In this document: piece after piece, positions 9,172-17,502 of the stretch
How positions within the stretch are numbered: the first letter of the stretch is position 1
How the letters are laid out: every line of letters starts with the position of its first letter
Assembly: GCF_041435055.1 (NCBI RefSeq)
Contig: NZ_CP108002.1
Coordinates: 5,952,001-6,016,000 of the forward strand
Length of the DNA stretch: 64,000 bases
Origin: Streptomyces sp. NBC_00341
Lineage (GTDB): Bacteria > Actinomycetota > Actinomycetes > Streptomycetales > Streptomycetaceae
Direction of reading: 5' to 3'
Notes under the pieces: generated by a model
Told to the model about the DNA's origin: nothing
The model's database searches: none
Seen by the model: the letters and a program-made list of their open reading frames with translations, nothing else
Translations under genes and position numbers: made by a program

Positions 9172-10110
9172 TCACGGTTTGCGGGCCATCACCCCGTACA
9201 CACTGACGTCCGCGTCGGTGACGTCGTTGATGTCCTGGTAGCGCGTCCGGTCCAGGACGTCCAGGCTCGCCACGAACTCCGGGTCGGGGTTGGCGGCCTC
9301 CGGCAGATCGGTGACCTGCTCGGGACGCCAGCGGTGCACGGGGACGACGCCGGGGTCGAGCATCTCCAGACCGTTGTCGGTCACGAAGCGCTCCACCTGG
9401 GCGTGCGAGCGGCGGACCATGGCGAAGCCGCGTTCCTTGAAGGCCTTCGTCACCTGGCCGACCTGCTCGGGGTTGAGGTCCGAGCTGACGTTGCTCAGCA
9501 CGAGATGGCTGCCCGACGGGATGGCGTCGACGAGCTGCCTGACGATCGGGTAGGCCTCCTCGTCCTCGATGAAGTGGAGGACGGCCGCGAGCACCAGGGT
9601 GACGGGGCGGTCGAAGTCGAGGGTGCGGCGGGCGGCTTCGAGGATCTTGGCGGGGTCGCGCAGATCCGCCTCGATGTAGTCGGTACGCCCCTGCGGCCCG
9701 CTGGTGAGCAGGGCCTGCGCGTGGACCAGCACCACCGGGTCGTTGTCCACGTACACCACCCGCGCGTCGGGCGCGATGGCCTGCACGATCTGGTGGACGT
9801 TCTGCTGGGTCGGCAGCCCCGTGCCGACGTCCAGGAACTGCCGGGCGCCGTTCCCGGCCGCGAGCGTCACCGCGCGCCGCATGAAGTCCCGGTTGTGCCG
9901 CACGGTGAGGTACCCGCGCGGATTGGCCTTCAGCGCCATGGCCGCTGCCTGGCGGTCGGCGGGGTAGTTGTCCTTGCCGCCGAGGAAGACGTCGTAGACC
10001 CGGGCCGGGTGCGCCTTCGTGGTGTCGATGCGCTGCCTGAGCCCGGCGGTGTCGGAGGTGGCATCCGGGGCTCCGGTGGCGGAGGCGGCTGCGGGGGTGT
10101 CGGCGCTCAT
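9172..10110 (-). CDS. S-adenosylmethionine-dependent methyltransferase, DUF574/Methyltransf_19 family
   Basis: A 312-residue protein of a family common in actinomycetes and named after its SAM-binding fold; its substrates are unknown. The conserved N-terminal block HPARVYDVFLGGKDNYPADR (about 34-53) is the family signature. FLDVGTGLPT (about 90) is the SAM-binding glycine motif, VVYVDNDPVVL (about 116) carries the acidic residue contacting the ribose, and FIEDEEAYPIV lies further on. It sits on the opposite strand between adnA and adnB, next to a close paralogue at 10190-11131. A 125-base block (9608-9732) is identical to 10626-10750, and a second block of about 118 bases near the 5' end is also identical. 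This suggests recent duplication or gene conversion. Confidence 0.85.
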   Translation of the reverse strand: MSADTPAAASATGAPDATSDTAGLRQRIDTTKAHPARVYDVFLGGKDNYPADRQAAAMALKANPRGYLTVRHNRDFMRRAVTLAAGNGARQFLDVGTGLPTQQNVHQIVQAIAPDARVVYVDNDPVVLVHAQALLTSGPQGRTDYIEADLRDPAKILEAARRTLDFDRPVTLVLAAVLHFIEDEEAYPIVRQLVDAIPSGSHLVLSNVSSDLNPEQVGQVTKAFKERGFAMVRRSHAQVERFVTDNGLEMLDPGVVPVHRWRPEQVTDLPEAANPDPEFVASLDVLDRTRYQDINDVTDADVSVYGVMARKP

Positions 10111-10189
10111 GTGACCTTCCTCGTCAGGCTGTTGGCAAGAGATGGGCGGCTGGGAGGTGCGGCGGGTGTCGATCCGGACCCACGCGCCC

Positions 10190-11131
10190 TCACGGTTTGC
10201 GCGCCACCGTGACGAAGATGTTGACGTCCTCGTCCGTCGCCTCCGCGATGCTCACGTACTGCCCCTGATCGAGGTGGTCGAGCTCTTCCAGATGCTCCGG
10301 CGCCGCCCCCCGTGCCTCGGTCGCGTCGGCCGCGTGGTCGGGCCGCCAGTGGCGGGACGGGACGATGCCGGGCTCCAGCGGCTCCAGGCCGTTGTCGCTC
10401 AGGAAGCGCCCGATCTCCTCGCGCCGGCGCAGTACGAAGGAGAACCCGCGCTTGCGGAACGTGTCCGCCACCTTGTTGATCGCCACCGGGTTCAGGTCGG
10501 CGCTGAGATGGCTCAGGACCAGGTGGCTGCCCGACGGAAGCGCCTCCACGAGTTGCCTGACGACGGGGTAGGCCTCCTCGTCCTCGATGAAATGGAGGAC
10601 GGCCGCGAGTACGAGCGCGATGGGCCGGTCGAAGTCGAGGGTGCGGCGGGCGGCTTCGAGGATCTTGGCGGGGTCGCGCAGATCCGCCTCGATGTAGTCG
10701 GTACGCCCCTGCGGCCCGCTGGTGAGCAGGGCCTGCGCGTGGACCAGCACGATCGGGTCGTTGTCCACGTAGACGATCTGCGAGTCCGGTGCGATGGCCT
10801 GGGCGATCTGGTGGACGTTCTGCTGGGTCGGCAGCCCGGTCCCGATGTCGAGGAACTGCCGGATGCCCACCTCGCCGGCCAGCGCGGTCACGGCCCGCCG
10901 GACGAAGTCCCGGTTGTGCCGTACGTCGAGATGCCCGCGCGGATTGGCTTTCAGGGCCATGGACGCTGCCTGGCGGTCGGCGGGGTAGTTGTCCTTGCCG
11001 CCGAGGAAGACGTCGTAGACCCGGGCCGGGTGCGCCTTCGTGGTGTCGATGCGCTGCCTGAGCCCGGCGGTGTCGGAGGTGGTATCCGGGGCTCCGGTGG
11101 CGGATGTGGCTGCGGGGGTGTCGGAGCTCAT
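10190..11131 (-). CDS. S-adenosylmethionine-dependent methyltransferase, DUF574/Methyltransf_19 family (second copy)
   Basis: A 313-residue paralogue of the gene at 9172-10110 and the upstream member of the tandem pair, with only about 80 bases between them, so co-transcription is likely. It has the same signature (HPARVYDVFLGGKDNYPADR, FLDIGTGLPT, IVYVDNDPIVL). The N-terminal and central parts are nearly identical to the first copy. The C-terminal 110 residues differ much more (for example FRKRGFSFVLRRREEIGRFL in place of FKERGFAMVRRSHAQVERFV), suggesting different substrates. A TAGATT hexamer on the minus strand near 11198-11203 is a candidate -10 element. Function beyond methyl transfer is unknown. 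Confidence 0.85.
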   Translation of the reverse strand: MSSDTPAATSATGAPDTTSDTAGLRQRIDTTKAHPARVYDVFLGGKDNYPADRQAASMALKANPRGHLDVRHNRDFVRRAVTALAGEVGIRQFLDIGTGLPTQQNVHQIAQAIAPDSQIVYVDNDPIVLVHAQALLTSGPQGRTDYIEADLRDPAKILEAARRTLDFDRPIALVLAAVLHFIEDEEAYPVVRQLVEALPSGSHLVLSHLSADLNPVAINKVADTFRKRGFSFVLRRREEIGRFLSDNGLEPLEPGIVPSRHWRPDHAADATEARGAAPEHLEELDHLDQGQYVSIAEATDEDVNIFVTVARKP

Positions 11132-11286
11132 CTGACCGTCCTCGTATGGCTGTTGATACGACTTGCGACTGATGCGACTGATACGACACGCGCCAATCTA
11201 GACGGTCCGTTACGGCGCGCACCCCCGTACCGGGCAGAACAAGCACCCCGTCGGACACTTCAGCGATGCGGGCGACTGTTCGCTGT

Positions 11287-11381
11287 GCGCCCGCTCACAG
11301 TCGTCTGCGTGCGCCCCGCTCACAGCCGTCCGTATGCGCCCGCTCACAGCCGTCCGTGTCCGCCCGCTCACGGACTTCGTG
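11287..11381. repeat. Tandem repeat of about 24 bp upstream of adnB
   Basis: Four imperfect direct copies of a unit containing CGCTCACAGCCGTCCGT fill the 95 bases before the adnB promoter region. Copies differ by one to a few bases, and the last diverges after CGCTCACGG. The core is neither palindromic nor hairpin-forming. It could be a protein-binding array or simple replication slippage. Confidence 0.7.
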
Positions 11382-11400
11382 GGTTGTCGGCGCGTCCGGT

Positions 11401-11416
11401 TAGCCTCTGTGGAGTG
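11401..11416 (+). promoter_or_regulatory. Candidate leaderless promoter of adnB
   Basis: TAGCCT (11401-11406) matches the Streptomyces -10 consensus TAGNNT. It lies seven bases before the GTG start, so transcription would begin at or next to the start codon. There is no ribosome-binding site. No convincing -35 is visible at 16-18 bases. Confidence 0.4.
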
Positions 11417-14400
11417 TCCTCACACCTCACCGATCCCGAGCAGCTCAAGGAGCTCCTCGGGATCCCCTTCACCCCGGAGCAGACGGCGTGCATCACCGCG
11501 CCGCCCGCCCCGCAGGTGATCGTCGCCGGAGCCGGGTCGGGAAAGACCACGGTGATGGCGGCCCGTGTGGTGTGGCTCGTCGGGACCGGACAGGTCGCCC
11601 CCGAACAGGTCCTCGGCCTCACCTTCACCAACAAGGCGGCCGGCGAGCTGGCGGAGCGCGTCCGCAAGGCGCTGGTCGCGGCCGGCGTCACCGATCCGGA
11701 GGTCATCGACCCGGACGACCCGCCGGGCGAGCCCAGCATCTCCACGTACCACGCCTTCGCCGGGCGGCTCCTCACCGAGCACGGGCTGCGGATAGGGCTC
11801 GAACCCACCACCCGCCTGCTCGCGGACGCCACCCGCTATCAGCTCGCCGCCCGCGTACTGCGCGAGGCGCCCGGCCCCTACCCGGCCCTGACCAGGTCGT
11901 TTCCCACCCTGGTCAGTGATCTGCTGGCGCTGGACGCCGAGCTGGCCGAACACCTCGTACGCCCCGAAGAGCTCGCGGAGTACGACACCGAACTGCTCCA
12001 CACGCTGGAGAGCGCCAAGCTCAGCAACGCCGAACTGCGCAAGATCCCCGAGACCGCGGAGGCCCGCCGCGAGCTGCTCTCGCTGACCCGGCGCTACCGC
12101 GAGACGAAGCGGAGCCGCGACCTCCTCGACTTCGGTGACCAGATCGCGCTCTCCGCACAGCTGGCCCTGACCCGCCCGGAGGTCGGCGCGATCCTGCGCG
12201 AGGAGTACCGGGTCGTCCTGCTCGACGAGTACCAGGACACCTCCGTCGCCCAGCGCCTCCTGCTCTCCGCCCTCTTCGGCAGCGGCCCCGACGGCATCCC
12301 GTCCGGGCACGCGGTCACCGCGGTCGGCGACCCCTGCCAGGCCATCTACGGCTGGCGCGGCGCCTCCGTGGCCAACCTCGACGACTTCCCGAGCCACTTC
12401 CCGCAGGCCGACGGCGCCCCCGCGACCCGCTACTCCCTCAGCGAGAACCGCCGCAGCGGCGGCCGCCTCCTCCACCTCGCCAACGGACTGGCTGAACCGC
12501 TGCGCGCCATGCACGAGGGCGTCGAGGCACTGCGCCCGGCCCCCGGCGCCGAGCGCGACGGCATCGTCCGCTGCGCCCTGCTGCGTACCCACACCGAGGA
12601 GATCGACTGGCTCGCGGACTCGATCGCCCATCTGGTGCGGACCGGCAAGGCGCCCGGCGAGATCGCCGTCCTGTGCCGCACCGCCGGCGATTTCCCGCAG
12701 ATCCAGGCCGCACTGGTGGCCCGGGACATCCCGGTCGAGGTCGTCGGCCTGTCCGGGCTGCTGCACCTCCCCGAGGTCGCGGACCTCGTCGCGGTCTGCG
12801 AGGTCCTCCAGGACCCGGGGGCCAACGCCTCCCTGGTCCGGCTGCTCACCGGCCCCCGCTGGCGGATCGGCCCCCGCGACCTGGCGCTGCTCGGCCGCCG
12901 GGCCCGCCTCCTGGTCCACCGGGCCGCCCACGGCGACGACGAGGACTTCGACCCCGACCGCCGCCTCGCGGAGGCCGTCGAAGGCATCGACCCGGCCGAG
13001 GTGATCTCGCTGGCCGACGCGCTGGACACCTTCCTCGACTCCGGGGGCGAACAGGACGACCGGCTGCCGTTCTCCACCGAGGCACGCATCCGCTTCGCCC
13101 GCCTCGCCACCGAACTGCGCGAACTGCGCCGCTCGCTGGCCGACCCCCTGATGGACGTACTCCACCGGGTCCTGAGCGCCACCGGACTCGAAGTAGAGCT
13201 CTCCGCCTCCCCGCAGGCCCTGGCCGCCCGCCGCCGCGAGACCCTCGCCAACTTCCTCGACGTCGCGGCCCGCTTCGCCGCCGTCGACGGTGAGGCCACG
13301 CTCCTCGCCTTCCTCGGCTTCCTGCGCACCGCCGCGCAGTACGAGAAGGGCCTGGACAACGCGCTGCCCGGCGGCGAGAACACCGTCAAGGTCCTCACCG
13401 CCCACAAGTCCAAGGGCCTCGAATGGGACGTCGTCGCCGTGCCCGGCCTGGTCAGCGGCCAGTTCCCGAGCGGCCAGTCCCGCGATGCCTGGACCTCCCA
13501 GTCCAAGGTCCTCCCGCACGCCCTGCGCGGGGACACGGCCACCCTGCCCGTCATCCACTCCTTCGACGCCAAGGGCCTCAAGGGGTTCAAGGAGGAGATG
13601 AAGGAGCACCAGCACACCGAGGAGCTGCGCCTCGGATACGTCACCTTCACCCGCCCCCGCACCCTGCTGCTCGGCTCCGGCCACTGGTGGGGCCCCAGCC
13701 AGAAGAAGACGCGCGGCCCGTCCGGCTTCCTGCACGCGCTGTACGAGCACTGCGCGGCCGGCCACGGCGAGATCGAGGCCTGGGCGGACGAGCCGGCCGA
13801 GGACGAGGAGAACCCGGCGCTGGCCGAGTCGGCGGCCGGCCACGCCTGGCCGCTGCCGCTGGACGACACCGCGCTGGCCCGCCGCAGGGCCGCCGCCGAG
13901 ACGGTGATGGCCCACCTGACGGCCCTGGCAGAGGCGGGGCCGGTGCCTGACGGGTACCCGGCGGCGGAACAGCCGATTCCGCCGGACGAGCCGCCCTTCG
14001 ACGACGAGGAGCTGTTCCCCGAGGACGACCCCTTCCTGGACGAGGCGCCCGCCCCCGACGACACTCAGCCCCCTCACGCCCCGCACATCCCCGCGGCCCG
14101 GCTGCCCGAGCGGGCCCCCACGCGCCTCATCCCCGAGGAGTCCCGCACTCTGACCCCCGAGGAGTCCCGCACCCTCGCCTCCTGGGACCGCGACCTCGAC
14201 GCCCTCGCGGGGGAGCTGCGCCGGGCCCGCGCCACCGTGCGCGACGTCCTCGTCCCCGCCTCGCTCTCCGCCACCCAGCTGATGCGCCTGGCCGACGATC
14301 CGGACGGCTTCGCCCAGGAGCTGGCCCGGCCCATGCCCCGCCCCCCGCAGCCCGCCGCCCGCCGGGGCACCCGCTTCCACGCCTGGGTCGAGTCCCGCTT

Positions 14401-14851
14401 CGAGGAACTGCCGCTGCCCATGCTCGGCCCCGACGAGCTGCCCGGCGGCGAGGACAGCGACGCGGACATCGCCGACGAGCACGACCTCGCGCTGCTCAAG
14501 GAGGCCTTCGAGCGCACCCCGTACGCCCGCCGGACCCCCTACCGCGTCGAGACGCCGTTCCAGATCACGCTGGCCGGCCGGATCATCCGGGGCCGGATCG
14601 ACGCGGTGTACCGCACCGGGGACACGTACGAGATCGTCGACTGGAAGACCAGCCGCACCAACACCGCCGACCCCCTCCAGCTCGCTGTCTACCGCCTCGC
14701 CTGGGCCGAACTGCACGGACTGCCGCTCACCGACGTCTCGGCCACGTTCCTCTTCGTCCGCACCGGCGAGAGCGTCCGCCCCGGCCGCCTCCCGGGCCGC
14801 CCGGAACTGGAGCGCATCCTCCTGGACGAGCAACCTCCCACGGACGGATAA
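11414..14851 (+). CDS. adnB: AdnB-type helicase-nuclease subunit
   Basis: A 1145-residue UvrD-like motor plus RecB-like nuclease, the partner of the protein at 5685-9113. Motor motifs are VAGAGSGKTT (about 38-47), LLDEYQDTS (about 269), VGDPCQAIYGWRG (about 305), and LTAHKSKGLEWD (about 660). The C-terminal nuclease has HAWVESRFEE, EIVDWKTSR (about 1074) and QLAVYRLAW, the Asp, Lys and Gln-x3-Tyr set of RecB nucleases. Unlike its partner it has no C-terminal cysteine cluster, so any iron-sulfur cluster belongs to AdnA only. An acidic, Pro-rich stretch (about 850-910) separates motor and nuclease. The GTG at 11414 is chosen because homology begins there; the frame is open for over 1 kb upstream only because of high GC. 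It must be transcribed separately from adnA. Confidence 0.88.
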   Translation: MSSHLTDPEQLKELLGIPFTPEQTACITAPPAPQVIVAGAGSGKTTVMAARVVWLVGTGQVAPEQVLGLTFTNKAAGELAERVRKALVAAGVTDPEVIDPDDPPGEPSISTYHAFAGRLLTEHGLRIGLEPTTRLLADATRYQLAARVLREAPGPYPALTRSFPTLVSDLLALDAELAEHLVRPEELAEYDTELLHTLESAKLSNAELRKIPETAEARRELLSLTRRYRETKRSRDLLDFGDQIALSAQLALTRPEVGAILREEYRVVLLDEYQDTSVAQRLLLSALFGSGPDGIPSGHAVTAVGDPCQAIYGWRGASVANLDDFPSHFPQADGAPATRYSLSENRRSGGRLLHLANGLAEPLRAMHEGVEALRPAPGAERDGIVRCALLRTHTEEIDWLADSIAHLVRTGKAPGEIAVLCRTAGDFPQIQAALVARDIPVEVVGLSGLLHLPEVADLVAVCEVLQDPGANASLVRLLTGPRWRIGPRDLALLGRRARLLVHRAAHGDDEDFDPDRRLAEAVEGIDPAEVISLADALDTFLDSGGEQDDRLPFSTEARIRFARLATELRELRRSLADPLMDVLHRVLSATGLEVELSASPQALAARRRETLANFLDVAARFAAVDGEATLLAFLGFLRTAAQYEKGLDNALPGGENTVKVLTAHKSKGLEWDVVAVPGLVSGQFPSGQSRDAWTSQSKVLPHALRGDTATLPVIHSFDAKGLKGFKEEMKEHQHTEELRLGYVTFTRPRTLLLGSGHWWGPSQKKTRGPSGFLHALYEHCAAGHGEIEAWADEPAEDEENPALAESAAGHAWPLPLDDTALARRRAAAETVMAHLTALAEAGPVPDGYPAAEQPIPPDEPPFDDEELFPEDDPFLDEAPAPDDTQPPHAPHIPAARLPERAPTRLIPEESRTLTPEESRTLASWDRDLDALAGELRRARATVRDVLVPASLSATQLMRLADDPDGFAQELARPMPRPPQPAARRGTRFHAWVESRFEELPLPMLGPDELPGGEDSDADIADEHDLALLKEAFERTPYARRTPYRVETPFQITLAGRIIRGRIDAVYRTGDTYEIVDWKTSRTNTADPLQLAVYRLAWAELHGLPLTDVSATFLFVRTGESVRPGRLPGRPELERILLDEQPPTDG

Positions 14852-14861
14852 GCTGAAGGTC

Positions 14862-16256
14862 ATGAGCGACACCCCGGACAGCGCCGTCCGTACGTACACC
14901 GAGCAGCACCGCACAGCCTTCCTCGACGACCTCGCGGAGTGGCTGCGCATTCCCTCCGTATCCGCGCAGCCGGAGCACGACGGGGACGTACGGCGCAGCG
15001 CCCAGTGGCTGTCCGCCAAGCTCAAGGAGACCGGCTTCCCGGTCACCGAGATCTGGGAGACGGACGGCGCGCCCGCCGTCTACGCCGAGTGGCCGTCCGA
15101 CGATCCGGACGCCCCCACGGTCCTGGTGTACGGACATCACGACGTGCAGCCCGCCGCCCGCGAGGACGGCTGGGACACAGAGCCGTTCGAGCCGGTGATC
15201 CGGGACGGCAGGATGTACGGGCGCGGCGCGGCGGACGACAAGGGCCAGGTGTTCTTCCACACCCTCGGTGTCCGGGCCCACCTCGCCACCACCGGCCGCA
15301 CCAGCCCCGCCGTCCACCTCAAGCTGCTCGTCGAGGGCGAGGAGGAGTCGGGCTCCCCGCACTTCCGCGACCTGGTCGAGCAGCGGGCCGGCCGGCTCAC
15401 CGCGGACGCCGTGATCGTCTCCGACACCGGCATGTGGGACGAGACGACCCCGACCGTCTGCACCGGCATGCGCGGACTGGCCGAGTGCGAGATCGAGCTG
15501 CGCGGCCCCGGGCAGGACATCCACTCCGGCTCGTTCGGCGGCGCGGTCCCCAACCCGGCGACCGAGATCGCCCGGCTCGTCGCGGCGCTCCACGACGCGG
15601 ACGGACGGGTCGCGGTCCCCGGTTTCTACGACGGCGTGGCCGAACTGACCAGCACCGAACGCGAACTGTTCGCCGCGCTGCCCTTCGACGAGTCCACCTG
15701 GCTGCGCACCGCCAGGTCGCAGGCCGCCTCCGGCGAAGCCGGATACTCCACCCTGGAGCGCATCTGGGCCCGCCCCACCGCCGAGGTCAACGGCATCGGC
15801 GGCGGCTACCAGGGCGCCGGAAGCAAGACGATCATCCCGTCCGCCGCCCGGGTCAAGATCAGCTTCCGGCTGGTCGCGGGCCAGGAGCCGGACCGGATCC
15901 AGGAGGCCGTACGGGCCTGGGCCGAGGCCCGCGTCCCGGCCGGGATCGGCCACCGGATCACCTTCCTCCCCGCCACCCGCCCCTGCCTCACCCCGCTCGA
16001 CCACCCCGCCCTGCAGGCCGTCGCCCGCGCCATGGGACGGGCCTTCGGCAAGAAGATCCTCTTCACCCGCGAAGGAGGCTCGGGACCCGCCGCTGACCTT
16101 AGGGACGTGCTCGGCGCCCCCGTCCTCTTCCTCGGCATCTCCGTACCGTCCGACGGCTGGCACGCCCCCAACGAGAAGGTCGAACTCGACCTGCTGCTGA
16201 AGGGCGTGGAGACCACCGCCCACCTCTGGAGCGAACTGGCGGCCGCACTCCGCTGA
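14862..16256 (+). CDS. M20-family metallo-dipeptidase
   Basis: A 464-residue cytosolic peptidase of the M20/M25/M40 (CNDP/PepV-like) family, which cleaves dipeptides or other small amides using two zinc ions. The metal and catalytic motifs are in order: VYGHHDVQP (about 88), GRGAADDKGQ (about 122, bridging Asp), EGEEESGSP (about 155, catalytic Glu), SDTGMW (about 188) and a C-terminal segment with GWHAPNEKV supplying the last metal-binding His. The lid domain with GGGYQGAGSKTIIP lies between. A TAAGCT hexamer at 14849-14854, seven bases before the ATG, suggests a leaderless transcript starting inside the end of adnB. Substrate not predictable. Confidence 0.85.
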   Translation: MSDTPDSAVRTYTEQHRTAFLDDLAEWLRIPSVSAQPEHDGDVRRSAQWLSAKLKETGFPVTEIWETDGAPAVYAEWPSDDPDAPTVLVYGHHDVQPAAREDGWDTEPFEPVIRDGRMYGRGAADDKGQVFFHTLGVRAHLATTGRTSPAVHLKLLVEGEEESGSPHFRDLVEQRAGRLTADAVIVSDTGMWDETTPTVCTGMRGLAECEIELRGPGQDIHSGSFGGAVPNPATEIARLVAALHDADGRVAVPGFYDGVAELTSTERELFAALPFDESTWLRTARSQAASGEAGYSTLERIWARPTAEVNGIGGGYQGAGSKTIIPSAARVKISFRLVAGQEPDRIQEAVRAWAEARVPAGIGHRITFLPATRPCLTPLDHPALQAVARAMGRAFGKKILFTREGGSGPAADLRDVLGAPVLFLGISVPSDGWHAPNEKVELDLLLKGVETTAHLWSELAAALR

Positions 16257-16300
16257 ATCCTCTGAACACCCGATCCATCCCGGGGGAGTAGGAAGCACCT

Positions 16301-17245
16301 GTGAGCACCTTCGACAACGCCACCACCGACCGGCCCATCGGTCTGACCGCGCCCAGCGGCATCGACCGCGCCGCACACCACCGCCTCGACGAGGCCTGGC
16401 TGGCCGCGGCGTGGAGCCATCCGACGACCCGGGTCTTCGTCGTCTCCGGCGGGCAGGTGCTGATCGACGACACCGACGACGGCACCGAGATCGTGATGAC
16501 CCCCGCTTTCGAGGCGCCCGTCACCGAGACCCACCGCTACTTCCTCGGCACCGACGAGGACGGCGTCAGCTACTTCGCCCTGCAGAAGGACTCCCTGCCG
16601 GGCCGCATGGACCAGTCGGCGCGCCCCGCCGGGCTGCGCGAGGCCGGACTGCTCCTCGGGGCCCGCGACGCCGGGCTGATGGTGCACGCGGTGGCACTGG
16701 AGAACTGGCAGCGGCTGCACCGCTTCTGCTCGCGCTGCGGCGAACGCACGGTCATTGCGGCTGCCGGACACATCCGCCGCTGCCAGGCCTGCGGCGCGGA
16801 GCACTACCCGCGCACCGACCCGGCCGTGATCATGCTCGTCACCGACGACCAGGACCGCGCCCTGCTGGGCCGGCAGGTCCACTGGCCGGAGGGCCGCTTC
16901 TCCACCCTGGCCGGTTTCGTCGAGCCGGGCGAATCGATCGAGCAGTCCGTGGCGCGCGAGGTGTTCGAGGAAGCGGGCATCACGGTGGGCGACGTGGAGT
17001 ACGTCGCCAGCCAGCCCTGGCCCTTCCCGTCCAGCCTGATGCTCGGTTTCATGGCACGGGCCACGACGTACGAGATCAACGTCGACGGCGAGGAGATCGA
17101 GGAGGCGCGCTGGTTCTCCCGCGAGGAGTTGACAGCCGCCTTCGAGTCGGGCGAGATCCTGCCCCCGTTCGGCATCTCGATCGCGGCCCGGCTGATCGAG
17201 ATCTGGTACGGGAAGCCCCTCCCGAGGCCGCGCAGCGCCGGCTGA
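16301..17245 (+). CDS. nudC: NADH pyrophosphatase / RNA deNADding enzyme NudC
   Basis: A 314-residue Nudix hydrolase of the NudC subfamily. NudC hydrolyses NAD(H) to NMN(H) and AMP and removes NAD caps from RNA. A zinc ribbon formed by CSRCGE and CQACGAEHYPR (about 143-170) precedes the Nudix box GFVEPGESIEQSVAREVFEE (from about 205) and the NudC-specific SQPWPFPSS motif (about 238). The GTG start has a GGGGGAG/AGGA region about 10-15 bases upstream. It lies 44 bases after the M20 peptidase gene on the same strand. In mycobacteria nudC lies in the same neighbourhood between adnAB and uvrD2. Confidence 0.93.
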   Translation: MSTFDNATTDRPIGLTAPSGIDRAAHHRLDEAWLAAAWSHPTTRVFVVSGGQVLIDDTDDGTEIVMTPAFEAPVTETHRYFLGTDEDGVSYFALQKDSLPGRMDQSARPAGLREAGLLLGARDAGLMVHAVALENWQRLHRFCSRCGERTVIAAAGHIRRCQACGAEHYPRTDPAVIMLVTDDQDRALLGRQVHWPEGRFSTLAGFVEPGESIEQSVAREVFEEAGITVGDVEYVASQPWPFPSSLMLGFMARATTYEINVDGEEIEEARWFSREELTAAFESGEILPPFGISIAARLIEIWYGKPLPRPRSAG

Positions 17246-17334
17246 CAGGCGCAGCGCCGGCAGGCAGCGGTGCGAGGACGCGAGCGGGGAGTGCGCCCGC
17301 GCTCCCCGAGTCCGTCCGCGCGCCTCTACAGTGG

Positions 17335-17440
17335 GTACGGGCCGTGACTGGCGCTGAGGTGGAGCACCACCGGGGAGCGGCCGCAGAGAACACCGGCAGT
17401 CCATGGGGCTGCCGGAGCCGTGCGCCTGGGCGACCGACCA
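17335..17440 (+). promoter_or_regulatory. ZTP riboswitch (pfl motif) upstream of folD
   Basis: The sequence matches the pfl/ZTP aptamer. It has GGGCCGTGACTGGCG at about 17339-17353, a short helix formed by GGTGG and CCACC, then CCACCGGGGAGCG, a variable GC-rich stem-loop, and the distal conserved piece TGCGCCTGGGCGACC ending near 17435. The GUGACUGGCG and CGCCUGGGC segments are the two conserved halves that create the ZTP pocket. ZTP (ZMP) accumulates when 10-formyl-tetrahydrofolate is limiting, and the switch then turns on one-carbon genes. A TACAGT -10 hexamer at 17327-17332 fits a start site just before the aptamer. The gene it precedes is folD, a known target class. Confidence 0.88.
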
Positions 17441-17502
17441 CGATCCCGCGATCCCCGCGGCCCGTCGGCCGACGCGATCGCCCGAGCGCCCAGGAGTACC
17501 AC

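Noticed and set aside
11287..11381. Possible CRISPR or iteron origin
   Set aside because: Units are contiguous, few and imperfect, and there is no replication gene nearby.
10142..11413. Upstream extension of the adnB frame by over 420 codons
   Set aside because: It runs antisense through a clear methyltransferase gene, and helicase homology begins only after 11414.
11420..15046. Long open frame opposite adnB (over 1200 codons)
   Set aside because: Same cause. It runs antisense across the end of one gene and the start of the next and shows no domain.
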